Shown here: piece after piece, positions 15,125-21,907 of the stretch
How positions within the stretch are numbered: the first letter of the stretch is position 1
Layout of the letters: the number at the start of each line of letters is the position of its first letter
From: Dongia_A sp035274225
GTDB lineage: Bacteria; Pseudomonadota; Alphaproteobacteria; Dongiales; Dongiaceae
Assembly (NCBI GenBank): GCA_035274225.1
Contig: DATEOK010000440.1
Coordinates: 1 to 22,084, forward strand
Direction: 5' to 3'
DNA length: 22,084 nucleotides
Made by a program: the position numbers and the translations under genes
The notes under the pieces: generated by a model
What the model saw: the letters and a program-made list of their open reading frames with translations, nothing else
What the model was told of the DNA's origin: nothing
The model's database searches: none

Positions 15125-15142
15125 CTATCGTTTGTCCGATAG
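15125..15142. promoter_or_regulatory. Second dyad in the LysR/DUF1127 intergenic region
   Basis: CTATCG (15125-15130) and CGATAG (15137-15142) are perfect inverted repeats around TTTGTC. It is 64 bases before the first DUF1127 ATG and 13 bases from the T-N11-A dyad. It does not match T-N11-A itself, so it may be an accessory half of the operator or unrelated. Confidence 0.4.
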
Positions 15143-15205
15143 CAGAATCAAGCTCATTCTCTGCATCAACGGCGATGACGCACAACGAGACCTGTGAGGT
15201 GAGCT

Positions 15206-15430
15206 ATGAAGTCCAATGTCTTTTCAAGCCCGAACAACGGCTTGTCCCGGGGCGTCGGCCACGAGATCGCAGCGATCCTGGACCGGGTGTTCGAAGCCCC
15301 CTTCATCTGGGCGGAGCGGGCGGCCGAGCGCCGTCACCTGTCCGAGCTGGACGACCACCTGCTGAGCGATATCGGCCTCAACCGGGCCGACGTCGAGACC
15401 ATCAGCACCAAGCCGTTCTGGCGGTCTTAA
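15206..15430 (+). CDS. DUF1127 (YjiS-like) small protein, first copy
   Basis: The 74-residue basic/amphipathic mini-protein has the DUF1127 domain at its C-terminal two thirds: IWAERAAERRHLSELDDHLLSDIGLNRADVETISTKPFWRS. The core L-x2-L-D/S-D-x2-L-x-D-I-G-L-x-R-x-D signature is complete. Small DUF1127 proteins are abundant in Alphaproteobacteria and have been tied to RNA turnover and phosphate or stress adaptation in some species. The ATG at 15206 is preceded by GAGGTGAG. It is divergent from a LysR gene, with candidate operators between them, and a paralogue follows 121 bases downstream. Confidence 0.92.
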   Translation: MKSNVFSSPNNGLSRGVGHEIAAILDRVFEAPFIWAERAAERRHLSELDDHLLSDIGLNRADVETISTKPFWRS

Positions 15431-15551
15431 CGAGTTTTCCCGGGTGGCCATCCGGCCATCCAGTCCAAGCGCGGCGCGAGGGACAGGAGCGGCCAGCTCT
15501 CACCCGACTTCTGTGAAGCGCCGCGCAAGGACTAACCCAAGGAGATGGACC

Positions 15552-15788
15552 ATGAAGTCGCATGCCAATGGAATGCTGGACCTGGTTCCCCGCAGCGGTC
15601 TCGCCCACATCATCGCAGCCGATCTGGCGCCGATGCTGGATCGCGTCATCGAAGCCCCGATCGCCTGGCTGGAGCGGATGCGCGAGCGCCGGCAGCTGGC
15701 AGGACTCAGCGACGACATGCTGAAGGATATCGGCGTCAGCCGCGCCGACGTCGAGCACGTGGTCGAGAAGCCGTTCTGGAAGTCGTAA
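15552..15788 (+). CDS. DUF1127 (YjiS-like) small protein, second copy
   Basis: The 78-residue paralogue of the preceding gene reads MKSHANGMLDLVPRSGLAHIIAADLAPMLDRVIEAPIAWLERMRERRQLAGLSDDMLKDIGVSRADVEHVVEKPFWKS when assembled in parts. The shared features are the MKS start, the PMLDRV-EAP-AWLE helix, the SDDMLKDIGVSRADVE signature and the KPFW-basic-S ending. The ATG at 15552 has a strong AAGGAGA eight bases upstream, so an upstream in-frame start at 15444 is rejected. The tandem arrangement points to a local duplication that has diverged mainly in the N-terminal third. It is convergent with the 2OG-Fe(II) oxygenase gene, leaving only four bases between the stops. Confidence 0.92.
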   Translation: MKSHANGMLDLVPRSGLAHIIAADLAPMLDRVIEAPIAWLERMRERRQLAGLSDDMLKDIGVSRADVEHVVEKPFWKS

Positions 15789-15792
15789 GAAT

Positions 15793-16803
15793 TTAGCGCT
15801 GGCCTTGGGGGCGACGCAGGCCCTCAAGGCCCTGGAACTCGACGAACTTGGTCATGGTCGACCACAGATAATCCCCGAAATAGAACGGTGTGAACCGCGG
15901 CACGCCGGACAACGGCAGAGGCTCGATCAGCGCATCGGCCCTGGCGTCGTAGAAGAACGGTATCGAATACCGTTCTTCGCCGCGGCCGATCACCCGATGC
16001 TCGGTCGCCCTGATGCGGCCTCCCGTCCACATCTCCAGCAGTTTCCCGAAATTGACCGCCAGCGCGCCTTCCTCCGGCGGCACGTCGACCCAAGCGCCGT
16101 CGGCATCGCGCGCCTGCAACCCGGCGACGCCGTCCTGTGCCAGCAACGTCATCAGCCCTGAATCCACATGTGCGCGACCGAGCAGGTACTGGCGCTCGCC
16201 GCGATGCGTGACCCACAGCTTGTCCGCGGGAACGCCGATCATTGAGGCGGGCGGGCGCACCGGATAATGGATCAGGCGCAGGGTCGAGATGCCGCCGGCG
16301 AAGGTGGCGTCGAAGTGGCGTTCCGGCAGCCCCAGGCCGCGCGCCAATGCGTGCATCAAGGCCTCGGCCACGCGTTCCATCGCCTTGAAATAGGCGGCCG
16401 TGGCGGCGTGCCAGCCGGGCAACGCGGTTTCCGGCGGCACGGGCGTTGCCTCGCGCAGCGGGTCGTTTGGGTCGGCACCGTCCGCTCCGAACGCGAGATC
16501 GGGGCCGAGGTCGATGCCCTCCTTGTAGGTCTCGTGCCCGTTCTGCAGCGGGAACCAGCCGCGATAGACATGACGGTGCGTGGGATCGAACTTCTGGCGC
16601 CACAGCTTGCGCGTCTCCGCCGCCGGCAGCGCGAACAGGCGCAGCAGCGCTCGGCGGGACGCAGCGTCGATCGGCACCTCGGCCGGCAGGCCGCACACGG
16701 TCATGAAGCCGCTGTTGCCGGCGGCTTCGAGGATCGCGGCATCGGTCGCGGCATGCGGCTCGGCCGTCGAGAACAGCGCGGAAATGTCGATGCGTGGGAC
16801 CAC
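15793..16803 (-). CDS. 2-oxoglutarate/Fe(II)-dependent oxygenase, isopenicillin-N-synthase-like
   Basis: This cytosolic non-haem iron oxygenase has 336 residues from the preferred GTG start at 16803. The N-terminal segment VPRIDISALF is the usual DIOX_N beginning. The double-stranded beta-helix follows, with the iron ligands in HVDSGLMTLL (His212, Asp214) and ATEHRV (His269). The 2-oxoglutarate-binding R-x-S is ERYSIPFF (Arg278, Ser280). The Trp-rich ending is GDYLWSTMTKFVEF. The GTG is supported by AGGGGAAA about seven bases upstream; the ATG at 16857 lacks such a site and adds 18 basic residues without family similarity. Relatives act on amino acids, small metabolites or gibberellin-like compounds; the substrate here is unknown. 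Confidence 0.92.
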   Translation of the reverse strand: MVPRIDISALFSTAEPHAATDAAILEAAGNSGFMTVCGLPAEVPIDAASRRALLRLFALPAAETRKLWRQKFDPTHRHVYRGWFPLQNGHETYKEGIDLGPDLAFGADGADPNDPLREATPVPPETALPGWHAATAAYFKAMERVAEALMHALARGLGLPERHFDATFAGGISTLRLIHYPVRPPASMIGVPADKLWVTHRGERQYLLGRAHVDSGLMTLLAQDGVAGLQARDADGAWVDVPPEEGALAVNFGKLLEMWTGGRIRATEHRVIGRGEERYSIPFFYDARADALIEPLPLSGVPRFTPFYFGDYLWSTMTKFVEFQGLEGLRRPQGQR

Positions 16804-16878
16804 GATCTTTCCCCTGGTCGCCGCGCGATTGGAGCAACGCGCGGCGGCGCGGGTCAATCGCTAAATTGCCGGCGCCGC

Positions 16879-16907
16879 TTGCGAAATGCGATGGCGCGAT
16901 CTGTTAT
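16879..16907 (+). promoter_or_regulatory. Candidate promoter for the DinB-LysE-PRODH genes
   Basis: TTGCGA (16879-16884) and TGTTAT (16902-16907) have an ideal 17-base spacing, each matching four of six consensus bases. It lies about 90 bases before the DinB ATG in the region between divergent genes. Confidence 0.42.
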
Positions 16908-16998
16908 GCTGGCTCACGCAGGTTGTCAGAAACGATCAATTGTCGTGCTCCCGGCGCCGCGGCATGGTGGCAGCCTGGGATCCGTGGCGGCGGGGGCG

Positions 16999-17511
16999 AT
17001 GAAGGCGAATTTCCGCAGAATGGCGGCGTACAACCGCTGGGCCAATGGCCGCCTCTATGAAGCGGTCGGCAGGCTGTCGCCCGAGGAGTTCGCTGCCCCG
17101 CGCAGCGGCTTCTTCCCCTCGCTGCTGAAAACGCTCAACCACCTTCTGGTCGGCGACACGGTCTGGATGGGGCGGCTCGAGGACACCGGGTCGAGCATCA
17201 AGAGTCTCGACCAGATCCTGCATGCGGAGTTCGCCGCGTTGCGGGCCGCACGTGTTGCGATGGACAACCGCATCGTCGCCTATGTCGAGGCGGTTGCGCC
17301 GGCGCGCCTGGAGGAGGATCTCGTCTATCGCACCGTGGCCGGTGACCCGATGCGGACGCAAGTGACACAGGTACTGGCACATTTCTTCAACCATCAGACC
17401 CATCACCGCGGCCAGGCGCACGCCATGCTGTCCTCTACTACGGTTGCACCACCGGTCATGGACCTGCTCTACTTCCTGCGCGACCATCCCGACATCGCGG
17501 CAATTCGATAG
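16999..17511 (+). CDS. DinB-fold metal-binding protein
   Basis: This 170-residue four-helix-bundle protein belongs to the DinB/YfiT superfamily, whose members include thiol-dependent transferases and damage-induced proteins. The metal site is visible as His48 (in TLNHLLVGD), with His132 and His136 in FFNHQTHHRGQAHAML. The first helix, MKANFRRMAAYNRWANGRLYEAV, is a typical family start. I chose ATG 16999 because the domain begins there; the open frame extends far upstream without similarity. The Shine-Dalgarno is a GC-rich GGCGGGGG. The LysE-type exporter gene begins 25 bases after the stop, so they probably share a transcript. Substrate and role are unknown. Confidence 0.9.
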   Translation: MKANFRRMAAYNRWANGRLYEAVGRLSPEEFAAPRSGFFPSLLKTLNHLLVGDTVWMGRLEDTGSSIKSLDQILHAEFAALRAARVAMDNRIVAYVEAVAPARLEEDLVYRTVAGDPMRTQVTQVLAHFFNHQTHHRGQAHAMLSSTTVAPPVMDLLYFLRDHPDIAAIR

Positions 17512-17536
17512 CGCTCGTATTTGAAAGGCTTCCAGC

Positions 17537-18181
17537 ATGGACCCCACCCTATTCGCACTTCTCAGCATTCTCGGTACCATCGCGGTGGGCGCGATGAGTC
17601 CGGGGCCGAGCTTCGTTCTGGTGGTGCGCACCTCGGCCGCCTTGTCGCGGCGTGATGGCTTGGCTGCGGCGCTCGGCATGGGGATCGGCGGGCTCAGCTT
17701 CGCCTTGCTGGCGCTGGCAGGCCTGCAGGCGCTGCTCATGCAGGTGTCGTGGCTGTACCTGATCCTGAAACTGGCGGGCGCGGCCTACCTCCTCTATCTC
17801 GGTTTCATGATCTGGCGCGGCGCAGCGACGCCGCTCGCGATGTCGAACGGCGGGCAGGCCACCGGCAACGGCTGGCGCAAGAGCTTCGCCATCGGCCTTG
17901 CGACGCAGCTCAGCAATCCCAAGACCGCGATCTGGTACGCCAGCGTATTTGCCGCCTTCATGCCGGCCGACCCGCCGGCCTGGATGCTCCTGGTCGTGCC
18001 GCCGCTGCTCTTCAGCATCGAGTTCGGCTGGTACACCATCGTCGCGTTTGCCTTCTCGGCATCGAGGCCGCGCGCCCTCTATCTCGGCGCCAAGCTGTGG
18101 GTCGACCGGTGCGCCGGCGGCATCGTCATGCTGCTCGGTGGCAAGCTGATCCTGGAAGCGGTGCGGGGTCGGATCGCGTAG
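17537..18181 (+). CDS. LysE/RhtB family amino acid exporter
   Basis: This inner-membrane exporter of 214 residues belongs to a family that expels amino acids such as lysine, homoserine or threonine. The N-terminal signature IAVGAMSPGPSFVLVVRTSAALSRRDGLAAALGMGIG contains the conserved SPGP helix. Five to six hydrophobic segments follow, with the mid-protein FAIGLATQLSNPKTAIWYASVFAAFMP carrying the family's NPK motif. The ATG at 17537 is the natural start. It is followed after nine bases by the proline dehydrogenase gene. An amino acid exporter next to a proline-degrading enzyme suggests amino-acid homeostasis, but exported substrate cannot be read from the sequence. Confidence 0.93.
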   Translation: MDPTLFALLSILGTIAVGAMSPGPSFVLVVRTSAALSRRDGLAAALGMGIGGLSFALLALAGLQALLMQVSWLYLILKLAGAAYLLYLGFMIWRGAATPLAMSNGGQATGNGWRKSFAIGLATQLSNPKTAIWYASVFAAFMPADPPAWMLLVVPPLLFSIEFGWYTIVAFAFSASRPRALYLGAKLWVDRCAGGIVMLLGGKLILEAVRGRIA

Positions 18182-18190
18182 ACGCGTCGC

Positions 18191-19144
18191 ATGACGCGTC
18201 TCTGGCAAAGCTGGATGATCGCGCTGGCGCGCTCGCCCCGTGTCACGCGCTGGATGCAGGGTCACCGCGCCACCGCGTCGATCGCGCGGCGCTTCGTTGC
18301 CGGTGCCGATGCGGCCCAGGCGATGACCGTGGCGCGCGATCTGGAGCGGGCCGGCTTCAAGGCCTCCCTCTACTATCTCGGCGAGTATGTGAAGGATCCG
18401 GCGGTTGTCGCGGAGAACGGCCAGCAGAAGATCGCGGTCGCGGAGTCCCTGAGCGCGGCACACCTGCAGATCCACGTCTCGCTCGATTCGACCCAGATCG
18501 GCTACGCGCTCGATGAAAAGGCGGGGCAGGAACTGGCGCACAAGATCGGCGCGCGCATCCGCGATCTGGCCGGCTCGAACAGCGCGCCGCCGGTGCTGAT
18601 GCTGAACATGGAGGACGCGGAATATGTCGACCGCATCCTCGCGCTGCGCACCAGCCTGCTGGCGGCCGGGGTGCCGGTGGCGCAGACCTTGCAGGCGTAT
18701 CTCAAGCGCAGCGCCGACGACCTTGCGCCGATCATCGCGGCCGGCGGGCAGGTGCGCCTGGTGAAGGGCGCGTTCGCCGATGCGCGGCCGCACGCCCATC
18801 AGGGCAAGGCAGCAATCGATGCCAGCTATCTCGCGCTGGCGCGCAAGATGCTGAGCGCCGAGGCCAAGGCGAGCGGGTTCCGGCCGGTGTTCGGCACCCA
18901 CGATGAAGCATTGACCGCGGAGATCCGGCGCATCGCGAAGAACGGCGGCTGGCTGTCCGGCCAGTACGAGTTCGAGCTGCTGTACGGCGTGCGCACCGCG
19001 CTGCAGCGCCAGCTGCGCGCGGCCGGCGAGCAGGTGCGGATCTATCTGCCGTATGGCCGCGCCTGGTGGCCCTATGCCGTGCGCCGCGTCGGCGAAAGCC
19101 CGCGCAACGCCGCGCTGCTGGCGCGCGCGGTGGTGGGCGGCTAG
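18191..19144 (+). CDS. Monofunctional proline dehydrogenase (PRODH family)
   Basis: This FAD-dependent TIM-barrel enzyme oxidises L-proline to pyrroline-5-carboxylate and passes electrons to quinones. The 317-residue protein contains the barrel signatures VRLVKGAFAD and FGTHDEAL, then SGQYEFELLYGVR. The closing VRIYLPYGRAWWPYAVRRVGESPRN begins at about 282, with the substrate carboxylate-binding pair Arg298-Arg299. The length is that of single-domain PRODH, so the P5C dehydrogenase and DNA-binding domains of PutA are absent, and no P5C dehydrogenase gene lies nearby. It follows the LysE-type exporter by nine bases. Its TAG stop overlaps the stop of the convergent LysR gene at a shared CTAG. 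The family assignment is firm; catalytic activity is inferred. Confidence 0.92.
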   Translation: MTRLWQSWMIALARSPRVTRWMQGHRATASIARRFVAGADAAQAMTVARDLERAGFKASLYYLGEYVKDPAVVAENGQQKIAVAESLSAAHLQIHVSLDSTQIGYALDEKAGQELAHKIGARIRDLAGSNSAPPVLMLNMEDAEYVDRILALRTSLLAAGVPVAQTLQAYLKRSADDLAPIIAAGGQVRLVKGAFADARPHAHQGKAAIDASYLALARKMLSAEAKASGFRPVFGTHDEALTAEIRRIAKNGGWLSGQYEFELLYGVRTALQRQLRAAGEQVRIYLPYGRAWWPYAVRRVGESPRNAALLARAVVGG

Positions 19145-20037
19145 CGCCGCACGTTCTTGCGCAGGAACGTGATGAAGGCGCGTAGCGGCGCCGGTATCTG
19201 CCGCCGGCTGGGGTAGTAAAGGAACAGCCCAGGGCGGCGGAACTGCCAGTCTTCCAGAAGTGGAACAAGGCGCTTGGCCGCGATGTGTGCGGCTATGTAG
19301 TCGACCGGCGTGTAAATGAGGCCGGCGCCGTCCAGCGCGGCGTGAATGGCCAGCTCCGGCTCGTTGACGATCAGCCGTCCCTCCACTGCCACTTCGATCC
19401 GCTTGCCTTTTCGCTCGAACAGCCAAGGAACGAAGACTCCGCTGCCGAACCGGAAGCGGAGACAGTCATGTGCCGCGAGATCGCCGGGCGTTTGAGGTAG
19501 CGGATGGTTGGCGAGATAGGATGGCGCAGCCGCCACCACGTTGTTCGACTCCCATCCGATGGGCAGCGCGATCATGTCACGAGCAATGCGCTCGCCCAGG
19601 CGAATGCCGGCATCAAAGCGCGCCGCGACGATATCGGTCAGCGACGAGTCGACCGAGATGTCGAGGCTGATCGCCGGATACTCCGCCAGGAAGCGCGCAA
19701 TGATCGGTGCCAGCACGAAGCTGGCGGCCGGCGGCGGGACGGTCAGGCGCAGCAAGCCGGACGGCTTGTCGCGGAACTCATTCACCGAATCGAGGGTTGC
19801 GGCGAATTCGTCGAGTAGCGGGCGCATGCGCGCGAGCAGGCGCTCGCCGGCAACGGTCAGCGAGACGCTGCGCGTGGTGCGGTTGAGCAGCCGCACGCCG
19901 AGGCGCGCCTCCAGGCCGCTGACGGTCTCGCTAAGGCGGGAGCGCGAGATGCCGAGGCGAGTGGCGGCCTTGGCAAAGCTGTGCTGCTCCGCCACCGCCA
20001 CAAAGGCGTTCATCTCTGCCAGGTCCGGATGGCGCAT
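19141..20037 (-). CDS. LysR-type regulator divergent from the azoreductase gene
   Basis: The 298-residue LysR-family regulator has its winged HTH at about 1-60 (MNAFVAVAEQHSFAKAATRLGISRSRLSETVSGLEARLGVRLLNRTTRSVSLT). Its effector-binding domain begins near 90 (GLLRLTVPPPAASFVLAPIIARFLAEYPAISLDI). RLLNRTTRSVSLTVAGE places it in the large CrgA-like branch that often controls an adjacent oxidoreductase. I chose the ATG at 20037; the 40-codon longer frame would run into the azoreductase ribosome site. It is divergent from the azoreductase with two dyads in the 113-base gap, so control of that gene and of itself is likely. The stop is shared through CTAG with the proline dehydrogenase. Confidence 0.93.
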   Translation of the reverse strand: MRHPDLAEMNAFVAVAEQHSFAKAATRLGISRSRLSETVSGLEARLGVRLLNRTTRSVSLTVAGERLLARMRPLLDEFAATLDSVNEFRDKPSGLLRLTVPPPAASFVLAPIIARFLAEYPAISLDISVDSSLTDIVAARFDAGIRLGERIARDMIALPIGWESNNVVAAAPSYLANHPLPQTPGDLAAHDCLRFRFGSGVFVPWLFERKGKRIEVAVEGRLIVNEPELAIHAALDGAGLIYTPVDYIAAHIAAKRLVPLLEDWQFRRPGLFLYYPSRRQIPAPLRAFITFLRKNVRR

Positions 20038-20040
20038 TGG

Positions 20041-20053
20041 TCGGATATTCCGA
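20041..20053. promoter_or_regulatory. Dyad next to the LysR start codon
   Basis: TCGGA and TCCGA flank TAT (TCGGATATTCCGA). It begins three bases upstream of the LysR ATG on the opposite strand and could overlap the LysR ribosome-binding region or be a secondary operator. Confidence 0.4.
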
Positions 20054-20065
20054 ACAGTCCAGTCT

Positions 20066-20082
20066 GATAATTGCCAATTATC
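20066..20082. promoter_or_regulatory. Candidate LysR operator of the LysR/azoreductase pair
   Basis: GATAATTGCCAATTATC has perfect 7-bp arms around GCC and contains an exact T-N11-A (T at 20068, A at 20080). It lies centrally between the divergent genes, the standard place for a LysR box. Confidence 0.68.
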
Positions 20083-20093
20083 GAACGCATAGG

Positions 20094-20124
20094 CCATCGC
20101 CATCTTTGCCGTCAAGGGCGATGG
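20094..20124 (+). other. Hairpin in the azoreductase leader
   Basis: CCATCGCC (20094-20101) and GGCGATGG (20117-20124) can form a perfect 8-bp stem 12 bases before the AAGGAG ribosome site of the azoreductase gene. It may affect translation of the mRNA or be incidental. Confidence 0.4.
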
Positions 20125-20150
20125 GCCCGTCACGTCAAGGAGCGGCGGCA

Positions 20151-20777
20151 ATGCCAAGAGTTCTGTTCGTTTCGTCCAGCCTGTTCGGCCAGAAATCGCA
20201 GTCCGGCCTGATCGCGCGGGAGCTGGTCGACAGCTTGCGCGCCGCCCAGCCGGATCTTGCGCTTACCGAGCGGACGCTGAGCGCCGACACGATTCCGCAT
20301 CTGAGCCAGGGTGCGTTCGCGGCGGCGATGCAGCCGGCGGCAGACCGAAGCAAGGAAGCGCGCGCCGCAGCCGCGCTGGCCGACCGCCTGATCGAGGAGG
20401 TCGAGGCCGCGGACATCCTGGTCATCGCCGCGCCGATGTACAATTTCTCGATCCCGTCGACGCTGAAGGCGTGGATCGACCATATCACGCGCTCCGGCCG
20501 CACCTTCCGCTACGGCGCCAACGGCCCCGAGGGCCAGCTCAAGGGCAAGAAGGTGTTCATCGTCACCGCGCGGGGCGGCGTCTACACCGACGGGCCTTAC
20601 AAGGTGATGGATTTCCAGGAGCCGTATCTGCGCGCCGTGCTCGGCTTTATCGGGCTGACCGACATCCGCTTCATCCATGTCGAAGGGCTGCAGATGAGCC
20701 CGGAAGCTGCGGCCGGCGGCATCGAGCGCGCCCGCGGGGAACTGGGCAAGTTGGTCTCCGCCGCCGCGGCCGCATAG
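20151..20777 (+). CDS. azoR: FMN-dependent NADH:quinone oxidoreductase / azoreductase
   Basis: This flavodoxin-fold cytosolic enzyme reduces quinones and azo compounds with NAD(P)H, protecting against electrophilic quinones. The 208-residue protein begins MPRVLFVSSSLFGQKSQSG, the phosphate-binding loop for FMN. The FMN-binding signature APMYNFSIPSTLKAWID is at about 94-110, followed by RSGRTFRYG, and ARGGVYTDGP at about 140 contacts the isoalloxazine. All are hallmark AzoR motifs, and the length is normal. The ATG at 20151 has AAGGAG eight bases upstream. It is divergent from a LysR regulator with candidate operators between. It ends directly against the stop codon of the convergent DUF5680 gene with no gap. 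Confidence 0.93.
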   Translation: MPRVLFVSSSLFGQKSQSGLIARELVDSLRAAQPDLALTERTLSADTIPHLSQGAFAAAMQPAADRSKEARAAAALADRLIEEVEAADILVIAAPMYNFSIPSTLKAWIDHITRSGRTFRYGANGPEGQLKGKKVFIVTARGGVYTDGPYKVMDFQEPYLRAVLGFIGLTDIRFIHVEGLQMSPEAAAGGIERARGELGKLVSAAAAA

Positions 20778-21245
20778 TCAGCGGACGAGGCCGCCGCAAT
20801 ATTCCAGGCGATAGACCAGCGCGCCGTCGCGCGTGATGCGCTCGGTGCCGCGGAACGACGCGAGGTCGCCCTCGCTGTCGTCGAGGTAGCGCAGGTCGCC
20901 GCGGCCGAAGGCGCGCGGACCGCGGAATGGCCGATCGGCCTCGACGATGTAGAGCGCCTGGCGCAGGCAGCTGTGGATGAGGGCGATGGCGGCTTCGTCG
21001 GTGACGGCGGGCGCGACGCCGCCGCAATAGACCATGGACCAGATCACGCGATCGTCCAGCGCCACCGTCTCCTGGCCGGTGAAACGCGCCAGGCCGAAAT
21101 GCACGTCACGATAGGCAAATCGGCCGGTGCGATAGTCCCGCCGCTTGGCGCCGGTCAGCGCCGATGCGCTGGCCGAACCGTTGCCGTCGGCGGCGTGGGT
21201 ATTGCGTTTGGCGGCAACCAGGAAGGCCGCAAGGTCCGCGTGCAT
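20778..21245 (-). CDS. DUF5680 domain protein of unknown function
   Basis: The small soluble 155-residue protein has the core KRRDYRTGRFAYRDVHFGLARFTGQETVALDDRVIWSMVYCGGVAP. A second half with FRGPRAFGRGDLRYLDDSEGDLASFRGTERI and YRLEYCGGLVR follows. The W-S-M-x-Y-x-G-G and final Y-x-x-x-Y-x-G-G elements match the DUF5680 family, whose members are sometimes associated with helix-turn-helix regulators; no such regulator is here. The start at 21245 is preceded by GAGGA. It lies downstream of infC on the same strand, but an intrinsic terminator intervenes, so it has its own promoter or is read by leak-through. The function is unknown. Confidence 0.82.
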   Translation of the reverse strand: MHADLAAFLVAAKRNTHAADGNGSASASALTGAKRRDYRTGRFAYRDVHFGLARFTGQETVALDDRVIWSMVYCGGVAPAVTDEAAIALIHSCLRQALYIVEADRPFRGPRAFGRGDLRYLDDSEGDLASFRGTERITRDGALVYRLEYCGGLVR

Positions 21246-21310
21246 CGATCCTCGTCGGATGGTGATGCTCTCCGATTACACAGGAGCCGTGTCAGATGTT
21301 GGCATGACTG

Positions 21311-21340
21311 AAAAAGGCGCCGACTTGCATCGGCGCCTTT
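21311..21340 (-). terminator. Rho-independent terminator of infC
   Basis: On the minus strand AAAGGCGCCGA pairs with TCGGCGCCTTT as a perfect 11-bp stem with a six-base loop. It is followed by further Us (TTTTTC). It starts about 25 bases after the infC stop codon and so cuts infC off from the downstream DUF5680 gene. Confidence 0.93.
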
Positions 21341-21364
21341 CGCAATTCTGAGCGATCTTCCGCC

Positions 21365-21907
21365 CTACTTTGGCGAGATCACCATGATCATCTGGCGGCC
21401 TTCCATCCTGGGATGCGATTCGACCTTGGCGACAGCGTCCAGGTCGGCCCTCACCTTGTCGAGCACCTTCACGCCCAGCTCCTGGTGCGCCATCTCGCGG
21501 CCGCGGAAGCGCATGGTGATCTTCACCTTGTCGCCTTCCTCGAGGAAGCGGTGGACGCTGCGCATCTTCACCTCGTAGTCGTGGATGTCGATGCCGGGGC
21601 GCAGCTTGATCTCCTTGACCTCGATGACTTTCTGCTTCTTGCGCGCTTCGTTCTTGCGCTTCTGCTCTTCGTATTTGAACTTGCCGAGATCGAGGATCTT
21701 GCAGACCGGCGGGGTGGCGTTGGGCGAAACCTCCACCAAATCGAGACCGACATTCGCGGCCATGCTGATGGCTTCGCGGGTCGGGACCACACCCACCATG
21801 CTGCCGTCTTCGGCGACCAGGCGGACTTGCGGAACGTTGATCTGGTGATTGACGCGCGGTCCGTCATTCCGGGACGGCGCGGGCTCCTGGGCAGGCATTC
21901 TAGCTAT
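21365..21907 (-). CDS. infC: Translation initiation factor IF-3, probable non-canonical ATA start
   Basis: IF-3 binds the 30S subunit, prevents premature 50S joining and checks the start codon and initiator tRNA. The protein has the N-domain (GPRVNHQINVPQVRLVAEDGSMVGVVPTREAISMAANVGLDLVEVSPNATPPVCKILD) and the linker (KFKYEEQKRKNEARKKQKV). The C-domain follows (IKLRPGIDIHDYEVKMRSVHRFLEEGDKVKITMRFRGREMAH). The ATG at 21898 gives 177 residues, but its nearest Shine-Dalgarno (AGGAG, 21918-21914) is 15 bases away. The same AGGAG is six bases from an in-frame ATA at 21907, which would add Met-Ala-Arg. An in-frame TAG overlaps the Shine-Dalgarno, so no start lies further upstream. Because infC genes are known to use rare start codons for autoregulation, I place the start at ATA, with ATG as the conservative alternative. 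Confidence 0.95.
   Translation of the reverse strand: MARMPAQEPAPSRNDGPRVNHQINVPQVRLVAEDGSMVGVVPTREAISMAANVGLDLVEVSPNATPPVCKILDLGKFKYEEQKRKNEARKKQKVIEVKEIKLRPGIDIHDYEVKMRSVHRFLEEGDKVKITMRFRGREMAHQELGVKVLDKVRADLDAVAKVESHPRMEGRQMIMVISPK

Noticed and set aside
16267..16998. Long in-frame extension upstream of the DinB gene
   Set aside because: The extension overlaps the oxygenase gene in antisense and has no similarity features. The DinB fold starts exactly at the ATG at 16999.
17549..19426. A 625-codon minus-strand open frame across the LysE and PRODH genes
   Set aside because: It has low-complexity Arg/Ala/Gln composition and no recognisable domains. It crosses three well-supported genes.
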